Shown piece by piece: positions 5,819 to 9,569 of a stretch of DNA of 9,569 bases. Each line of letters opens with the position of its first letter. The stretch's first letter is position 1. The notes beneath the pieces were generated by a model that saw only the letters and a program-made list of their open reading frames with translations, was not told where the DNA came from and searched no databases. The stretch covers positions 1 through 9,569 of the forward strand of contig JAGQIY010000828.1 of assembly GCA_020430865.1 (NCBI GenBank), in the 5' to 3' direction. Source of the stretch: Myxococcales bacterium (GTDB taxonomy: Bacteria > Myxococcota > Polyangia > Polyangiales > Polyangiaceae). The position numbers were made by a program, and so were the translations under genes.

Positions 5819-7050
5819 CGTTCCTGCAGGCGCGCCGCCCGCATCAGGAGGTAGTCACGCTCGGGGCTGCTGGTCGTCTTCGATGCTGCCGTGCGGTAAT
5901 GGATTAGGGCCCGTTCGGCTTGCCCCAGGCGCTCGTGGAGGTGGGCTCGGGCCACGTGCATGCGCAGGTGTCCGGCGACGCGGGGATCCTGTTCGAGTTC
6001 GTCCAGGAGCTCCAGGCCGTGCGCTGGGCCATGGACCATGGCCGCCGCGACGGCGCCGTTCAGTGCCACCATCGGGTTCTCGGTGAGCCGATGGAGCGCA
6101 GCGTAGAGCGCCGCTATCTGGCGCCAGTCCGTCGCCTCGGGAGTCCGAGCTTCGTCGTGCAACGCGGCGATGGCGGCCTGGAGCTGATAGGGCCCGACCG
6201 GCCCTCGCCGCATGGCGGTTTCGATGAGGAGTGTGCCCTCGGCGATCGCCGCTCGATCCCACAGGTGTCGATCCTGTTCGTCCAGCGGGATGGGCTCTCC
6301 CTGGGTGGTGGTGCGCGCCCGTCGGCGAGCGTGGGTAAGCAGCATCAGTGCCAAGAGCCCCATCATCTCTGGATCCTCGGGGAATCCACTCTGTAGCTGC
6401 CTGGTCAGGCGCAGGGCTTCTTCGGCGAGGTCCACGCGCACGAGCTGCTCTCCGCCGCTCGCGTAGCCTTCGTTGAACACCAGGTACAGCACGTGCATCA
6501 CCGCGTCGACGCGCTCGCGAAGCTCTCTCACCCCCGGCAAATCGAACGGCACCTGGGAGTGCCTGATACTCTGCTTGGCGCGGCTGATGCGCTGAGCCAG
6601 CGTCGCCTCTGGCACCAGGAAGGCTCGGGCGATCTCCGACGTCGTCAGACCGCCGACCGCCCGCAGCGTGAGGGCGATGGCAGAGGGACGGGTGAGCGCC
6701 GGGTGACAGCACATGAAGAGCAACTTCAGGGTGTCGTCTGCTTCCAGCTCGAGCTCGGCGTCCGGCGGCGGGACCTGGGCCTCTTCGGGCTGCATGACCA
6801 CGAGCAGCTCGCGCCGGCGGCGCGCGAGATCGGCGCGCTGGGCGTCCACGATGCGACGCTTGGCGACGTGCACCAGCCAGCCTCGAGGGTTCGCCGGTAC
6901 GCCCTCCGAGGGCCACTGCCGGGCAGCGGCGAGGAGCGCCTCCTGCAGCGCGTCCTCGGCTGTCGAGAAGTCGCGGTAGCGGCGCACCAGTACGCCGAGC
7001 ACCTGGGGCGCGACCTCGCGCAACAAGCGCTCGACGTTGGGCTCGTTCAT
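5815..7050 (-). CDS. ECF42-type RNA polymerase sigma factor with long C-terminal extension
   Basis: This is a predicted 411-residue protein, about twice the length of an ordinary ECF sigma factor. Region 2 is at about 8-76 (AEDALQEALLAAARQWP, then NPRGWLVHVAKRRIVDAQR). Region 4 is at about 106-164, with helix-turn-helix LTTSEIARAFLVPEATLAQR (135-154). Residues 175-411 form the helical extension typical of the ECF42/DUF6596 group: LYLVFNEGYASGG (188-200), EQDRHLWDRAAIAEG (258-272), GPYQLQAAIAALH (286-298) and TDWRQIAALYAALHRL (307-322), then TPR-like helices. Group members direct RNA polymerase to DGPF-gene promoters and have no adjacent anti-sigma gene, and the extension is thought to control activity. 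None is seen here either. The gene follows a DGPF gene after 21 bases, has no clear ribosome binding site and may be translationally coupled. The inducing signal is unknown. Confidence 0.93.
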   Translation of the reverse strand: MNEPNVERLLREVAPQVLGVLVRRYRDFSTAEDALQEALLAAARQWPSEGVPANPRGWLVHVAKRRIVDAQRADLARRRRELLVVMQPEEAQVPPPDAELELEADDTLKLLFMCCHPALTRPSAIALTLRAVGGLTTSEIARAFLVPEATLAQRISRAKQSIRHSQVPFDLPGVRELRERVDAVMHVLYLVFNEGYASGGEQLVRVDLAEEALRLTRQLQSGFPEDPEMMGLLALMLLTHARRRARTTTQGEPIPLDEQDRHLWDRAAIAEGTLLIETAMRRGPVGPYQLQAAIAALHDEARTPEATDWRQIAALYAALHRLTENPMVALNGAVAAAMVHGPAHGLELLDELEQDPRVAGHLRMHVARAHLHERLGQAERALIHYRTAASKTTSSPERDYLLMRAARLQER

Positions 7051-7071
7051 TGGTTTCGCAGGGAAATACGC

Positions 7072-7467
7072 TCAGTCGGCAGGGGGCGCTTCCATGACCT
7101 GGCGCACCTCGATGGACAGTCGCAGCGGCTCCCCATCGGAGCCGGGCGCCAGCGAAGCTGCTGCCGCGATCTCGTAGGCGCGCTCCTTGTTCTCCACGTC
7201 CACGATCCAGTAGCCCACGAGGAACTCCTTGGTCTCCGCGAAGGGGCCGTCACTCACGTCGGGCTTTCCCGCTGCGTCCGCCTTCACCACGCGCGCGTCT
7301 CCCGGTGGCGCCAGGCCCTCGGCGCCAACGAGCTCACCGTCTGCCGCCAGCTTGCTGGCGAAGTCCTTCATGAACGCGATGTGGTTCTGGATGGCCTTCG
7401 GCGGCCAGCTCATGATCTGGTAGCTGCCGCCGCCGTGGGGTGCGTTCATCATCAGCATGAATTTCAT
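7072..7467 (-). CDS. DGPF/YCII-family protein, first gene of the sigma-factor operon
   Basis: This is a predicted 131-residue cytoplasmic protein. It begins MKFMLMMNAP, carries the diagnostic SDGPFAETKEFLVGYW (72-87) and ends with LRLSIEVRQVM (115-125), the standard layout of the DGPF domain, a member of the YCII-like dimeric ferredoxin-like fold. Proteins of this family sit beside ECF41/ECF42 sigma factors in many genomes and are presumed targets or partners of them, but no enzyme activity is established. The frame is open back to 7563. ATG 7467 is chosen because it gives the family N-terminus and has AAAGGA a few bases upstream. It precedes the sigma-factor gene by 21 bases, so the two should be co-transcribed from the promoter at 7536-7562. 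Confidence 0.93.
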   Translation of the reverse strand: MKFMLMMNAPHGGGSYQIMSWPPKAIQNHIAFMKDFASKLAADGELVGAEGLAPPGDARVVKADAAGKPDVSDGPFAETKEFLVGYWIVDVENKERAYEIAAAASLAPGSDGEPLRLSIEVRQVMEAPPAD

Positions 7468-7535
7468 CGATCGGTCCTTTCCATGAGGCGAGCCGGCGCC
7501 GGATCCCGGCGCTCGACTCGCGGTTTCATGGGGTT

Positions 7536-7562
7536 GTCGGAGCCTGACGCGACTTCTCGACA
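7536..7562 (-). promoter_or_regulatory. Putative ECF42-dependent promoter of the DGPF-sigma operon
   Basis: On the minus strand TGTCGA (7562-7557) is followed after 17 bases by CGAC (7539-7536), 68 bases upstream of the DGPF start codon. From memory, the signature for ECF42 sigma factors in Streptomyces is TGTCGA at -35 and CG(A/T)C at -10, which this fits exactly. It implies that the sigma factor activates its own operon. A matching pair with the same spacing lies before the other DGPF gene. Confidence 0.6.
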
Positions 7563-7610
7563 CGCATGGAGATCTTTTTCTCGAGCGCGTCGATTTCGGG
7601 TCGTTCTGCC

Positions 7611-8699
7611 TCAGCGGTAGCGCTTCGACTTGTCGAAGCTCCGCATCTGCTTGTGAATGGACTTCCAGCGCCGCTTGGCGTTGCTCATCTGCTCGGGGCT
7701 CTGCCGCCGTTCGAAGGCCGCGGCTTCCCTGAGCAGCTTGCGATAGCTCTGCAGGCGCTCACTCGGTAGCTCGCCGCTCTGCTCGGCCGCGAGCACGGCA
7801 CACCCCGGCTCGCTCTCGTGTTTGCAGTCTTGGAAGTGACAGCTCGCGCCGAGCTCGGCGATGTCCGCGAACGCAGCATCGAGGCTGGCTTCGTCGGCCA
7901 CGACGCCGAACTCTCGCATGCCGGGCGTATCCACGAGGACACTCCCGTTGCTCAGCGGGATCAACTCCCGTCGAGTCGTGGCGTGGCGACCGGTGCCGTC
8001 GTCGCGGATCTGCAAGGTGATCTGCGTCTCGTGACCCTGGAGTCGGTTCACGAGCGACGACTTGCCGACGCCCGAGGAGCCGACGAAGCCGAAGGTCAGG
8101 CCCGGCGCGAGGACGGACTCCAGGGCCTCGATCCCCGTGCCATCCAGCGCGCTCAGGCACAGGACATCGACGCCTGGACAGGCGCTCTCCACGGCACGCA
8201 CGTACTCGCCGGGATCGGGGGTGAGGTCCACCTTGTTGAGCGCCACGACCGGCCGCGCTCCGCTGTCCCAGACCGCGGTGACGTAGCGCTCCAGTCGCCG
8301 TGGGCTGAAGTCCTCGTTGGCCGAGGTCACGATGAAGAACACGTCCACGTTGGCGGCGACCAGCTGTTCGCCGCCCCCACGCACCGCACGTCGGACCAGC
8401 GCCGTGCGTCGGGGCAACACGCGCTGAATCGTCGCGCGCTCGCCCTGCACTTCGAGCATCACCCAGTCGCCGGTATTCGGACGCTGCGGGCCGCTCAGTT
8501 CGTGGCGCAGCCGACCCGAGAGCTCCGCGAGCTGGACCTCGCAGCCCAGCAGATGAAAGCGACTCTGGGAAGCCGCGGAAACACGTGCAGGGATCCAGCC
8601 CTGCGTCGAGAACTCAGCCGCCTGTGCGGCAAAAAAGCCAGAAAAGCCCAGCTGTTCGAGAGAATACACGTCGAGACACTCCGCTTGAGGGATGAACAA
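7611..8699 (-). CDS. rsgA: Ribosome small-subunit assembly GTPase RsgA
   Basis: This is a predicted 362-residue cytoplasmic GTPase (YjeQ/EngC) that binds 30S subunits late in assembly and helps release maturation factors. An N-terminal OB-fold spans about 36-105. The GTPase core has the circularly permuted order characteristic of the family: NKVD (155-158, G4), then GSSGVGKSS (207-215, P-loop), GRHATTRRE (238-245, G2) and DTPGMREF (257-264, G3). The C-terminal zinc knuckle has C287, C292, H294 and C300, followed by the usual basic helices. The start is uncertain: TTG 8699 and GTG 8669 each have GGAG at 9 bases, and GTG 8669 would give MYSLEQLGF, also a normal N-terminus. Residues are numbered from TTG. 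An unusual structured 5' region lies upstream. Confidence 0.95.
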   Translation of the reverse strand: MFIPQAECLDVYSLEQLGFSGFFAAQAAEFSTQGWIPARVSAASQSRFHLLGCEVQLAELSGRLRHELSGPQRPNTGDWVMLEVQGERATIQRVLPRRTALVRRAVRGGGEQLVAANVDVFFIVTSANEDFSPRRLERYVTAVWDSGARPVVALNKVDLTPDPGEYVRAVESACPGVDVLCLSALDGTGIEALESVLAPGLTFGFVGSSGVGKSSLVNRLQGHETQITLQIRDDGTGRHATTRRELIPLSNGSVLVDTPGMREFGVVADEASLDAAFADIAELGASCHFQDCKHESEPGCAVLAAEQSGELPSERLQSYRKLLREAAAFERRQSPEQMSNAKRRWKSIHKQMRSFDKSKRYR

Positions 8700-8705
8700 G
8701 GGGGA

Positions 8706-8833
8706 CGTCTCCGAACGCGCGGTCGCCGGATCGAGGCAGCATCGCGAACGCAGTCCGCGTCAGGCGTGGATCGCAACGCGCACGGAGACGAACGAAACTG
8801 AGAATCGGGGTCGGGCATCCATAGTTCGTCTCC
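8706..8833 (-). promoter_or_regulatory. Candidate translational switch in the rsgA 5' region
   Basis: Three segments can pair in two exclusive ways. Arm 1 (GGAGACGAAC, minus strand 8833-8824) is perfectly complementary to arm 2 (GTTCGTCTCC, 8793-8784), with a 30-base loop. Part of arm 2, CGTCTCCG (8790-8783), is perfectly complementary to arm 3, CGGAGACG (8713-8706), which contains the GGAG 9 bases before TTG 8699. If arms 1 and 2 pair, the rsgA site is free. If a ribosome on the leader ORF keeps arm 1 open, arm 2 could block the rsgA site. The complementarity is seen directly. The switching is inference and no folding energy was calculated. Confidence 0.35.
8760..8822 (-). CDS. Possible 20-residue leader peptide upstream of rsgA
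   Basis: ATG 8822-8820 with a perfect AAGGAG (8835-8830) at 7 bases opens a 20-codon frame encoding MDARPRFSVSFVSVRVAIHA, ending in TGA 8762-8760, 60 bases before TTG 8699 of rsgA. Its ribosome binding site lies within the first arm of a perfect 10-bp inverted repeat and its ATG in the loop. That layout is typical of a leader peptide. The peptide has no run of one amino acid that would suggest attenuation by a charged tRNA. It matches no family I recognise. Confidence 0.3.
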   Translation of the reverse strand: MDARPRFSVSFVSVRVAIHA

Positions 8834-8910
8834 TTTCGGCCCAGAGCTTCGCACGGGACTCGAGGTCGCGCAAGCAACACGCTTCGAGGACGCTTGCTCC
8901 ACGTCGCTCG

Positions 8911-8925
8911 TTTTTTTTTGGGGGG
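8911..8925. repeat. T9G6 homopolymer tract
   Basis: Nine T (8911-8919) are followed directly by six G (8920-8925), 14 bases upstream of the -35-like TGTCCG. Such runs are uncommon in this GC-rich sequence and are prone to slippage. The T-run could act as an upstream promoter element for either flanking transcript. Confidence 0.7.
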
Positions 8926-8939
8926 TGAGACGCGTTGCA

Positions 8940-8966
8940 TGTCCGGATGGGCACACCTCGCCCGTC
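8940..8966 (+). promoter_or_regulatory. Putative ECF42-dependent promoter of the rightward DGPF genes
   Basis: TGTCCG (8940-8945) is followed after 17 bases by CGTC (8963-8966), 76 bases before ATG 9043. The spacing and the core TGTC-N19-CG(A/T)C are identical to the site before the sigma-factor operon, although the last two bases of the -35 element differ. This suggests the sigma factor also drives this pair. Confidence 0.5.
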
Positions 8967-9042
8967 GTTCGGGTAGCGTCGGCAATGGAGCCGAACCGCC
9001 GCGCCCGAGGAATCACGCGCGGCCTCGACCGAGGAGGACCTC

Positions 9043-9396
9043 ATGGCTGATTTCATGTTTCTGTACCGTGCCAGCGCCGAAGCCAATCAACGGGCGATGG
9101 GCACTCCCGAGGCGGCCCGCGCCAGCATGCAGGCGTTCATGACCTGGATTCAGGAGCTCGAGCGAAAGGGCCACGTGAAGGACTACGGCCAACCGCTGGA
9201 CCGCGCTGGAAAGGTCGTGCGTGGCCCGGGCGTGGCGACCGACGGCCCTTTCACGGAGCTGAAAGACCTCGTACTGGGCTTCACGCTGATCCAGGCGGAA
9301 AGCCTCGAGGAGGCCGCAAGACTCGCAGAGGGTTGTCCCATGTTGCAGGGCGAGGCCTCCGTCGAGGTGCGTCCGATTGCCCAGGCGAACTACTGA
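9043..9396 (+). CDS. DGPF/YCII-family protein, rightward unit
   Basis: This is a predicted 117-residue cytoplasmic protein starting at ATG 9043 after a GGAGGA ribosome binding site (9033-9038). It has the YCII-like opening MADFMFLYRA, the diagnostic ATDGPFTELKDLVLGF (65-80) and a final strand SVEVRPI (106-112). It is shorter than the 131-residue DGPF protein on the other side of rsgA and distinct from it in sequence, so the two are paralogues of different subgroups rather than a recent duplication. Like that gene, it has an ECF42-like promoter upstream. It is followed after 15 bases by another YCII-like gene. No catalytic activity is established for the family. Confidence 0.92.
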   Translation: MADFMFLYRASAEANQRAMGTPEAARASMQAFMTWIQELERKGHVKDYGQPLDRAGKVVRGPGVATDGPFTELKDLVLGFTLIQAESLEEAARLAEGCPMLQGEASVEVRPIAQANY

Positions 9397-9398
9397 CA

Positions 9399-9403
9399 GG
9401 AGG
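9399..9403 (+). promoter_or_regulatory. Ribosome binding site of the edge gene
   Basis: GGAGG, within a full AGGAGGT, lies 8 bases before ATG 9412 and supports that start although the gene is incomplete. Confidence 0.75.
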
Positions 9404-9411
9404 TCCACGAG

Positions 9412-9569
9412 ATGAAGCACTTCTTGGCCGTCTACACCGGAACCCAGGCTTCTCACGATCGCAGCGGTTGGGACCGACTCAGCGAGGCTCGACAGACCGA
9501 ACGCCGTGCGGCAGGAGTTCGGGCCTGGACAGAGTGGGGAGAACGTCACGCTGCGGCGATCGTCGATAG
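9412..9569 (+). CDS. YCII-like protein, N-terminal part (cut by window edge)
   Basis: There are 52 codons before the right edge, starting MKHFLAVYTGTQASHDRSGW. A later segment has AGVRAWTEWGERHAAAIVD (34-52). This resembles the small YCII-like proteins with a conserved W..W..(K/R)H..AIVD segment that often accompany DGPF genes and ECF sigma factors. It begins 15 bases after the DGPF stop behind a strong ribosome binding site, so the two form one transcription unit. The segment where a glycine-rich loop and the final strands would lie is outside the window, so the family call rests on the N-terminal third. Confidence 0.7.
   Translation, partial: MKHFLAVYTGTQASHDRSGWDRLSEARQTERRAAGVRAWTEWGERHAAAIVD

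Larger units (their letters stand above)
8700..9042. other. Divergent intergenic region between rsgA and the DGPF pair
   Basis: This 343-base gap holds, from left to right: the rsgA Shine-Dalgarno candidate, a short minus-strand ORF inside an inverted repeat, a T9G6 tract, and an ECF42-like promoter facing the DGPF gene. No ORF in it resembles a known protein. No housekeeping promoter for rsgA is evident. The A9 run on the minus strand could be an upstream element for one. Confidence 0.6.

Noticed and set aside
5804..5832. TTGACA at 5804-5809 as a plus-strand promoter -35
   Set aside because: There is no -10-like hexamer 15-19 bases downstream and no plus-strand gene follows. The bases are part of the hairpin at 5794-5812.
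6493..7620. A 375-codon plus-strand frame opposite the sigma factor and DGPF gene
   Set aside because: It is a shadow frame. The minus-strand proteins carry diagnostic motifs and this one does not.
8869..8919. GCAAGC/GCTTGC stem followed by the T9 run as an intrinsic terminator
   Set aside because: The stem has only 6 bp with a 16-base loop and the T-run begins 13 bases after it, too far for termination. No plus-strand gene ends there.
8692..8928. A 78-codon plus-strand frame in the rsgA upstream region
   Set aside because: It has no properly spaced ribosome binding site, ends in residues encoded by the T9G6 tract, and has no recognisable sequence features.

Overview
The window is high-GC, densely packed bacterial DNA with strong GGAG-type ribosome binding sites. 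The gene mix suggests a soil-type Gram-negative bacterium, perhaps of the Myxococcota: an EmrA/EmrB pump operon, an ECF42-type sigma factor with DGPF/YCII proteins, and small detoxification or metabolic enzymes. That taxonomic guess is inference, because no rRNA or other phylogenetic marker is present. I see no mobile element, CRISPR array, tRNA or rRNA.

Layout, left to right. (1) Positions 1-459 (-) hold the N-terminal 153 codons of a PEP synthase-type enzyme, cut by the window edge. (2) A divergent (+) operon follows: marR-family repressor (661-1125), HlyD/EmrA membrane fusion protein (1106-2446) and 14-helix EmrB/QacA-type exporter (2443-4020). The genes overlap by 20 and 4 bases. The marR promoter lies inside a long inverted repeat and its mRNA looks leaderless. 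(3) Three small (+) genes follow: a GFA/CENP-V-type zinc protein (4040-4450), a PhnB-like VOC protein (4577-4987) and a RibD-C/dihydrofolate-reductase-like protein (5069-5644). A possible 49-codon ORF (5669-5818) comes after them. (4) A (-) operon carries a DGPF/YCII protein (7467 to 7072) and then an ECF42-type sigma factor with a long helical C-terminal extension (7050 to 5815). (5) rsgA, the 30S-assembly GTPase, lies on (-) at 8699 to 7611. (6) A 343-base divergent region holds a leader-like structure upstream of rsgA and a promoter-like site facing right. (7) A second DGPF/YCII gene (9043-9396) and the start of a third related gene (9412 to the edge) lie on (+).

The most informative signals are non-coding. 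Both DGPF transcription units have, 69-76 bases upstream of their start codons, a TGTC...CGWC pair at identical spacing (TGTCGA-N17-CGAC and TGTCCG-N17-CGTC). This agrees with the promoter signature I recall for ECF42 sigma factors, so the sigma factor probably drives its own operon and the DGPF pair on the far side of rsgA. Separately, the 5' region of rsgA contains a 20-codon ORF whose ribosome binding site sits in a perfect 10-bp inverted repeat. One arm of that repeat could instead pair with the Shine-Dalgarno sequence in front of rsgA, an arrangement resembling a translational switch. Both are sequence-based hypotheses.
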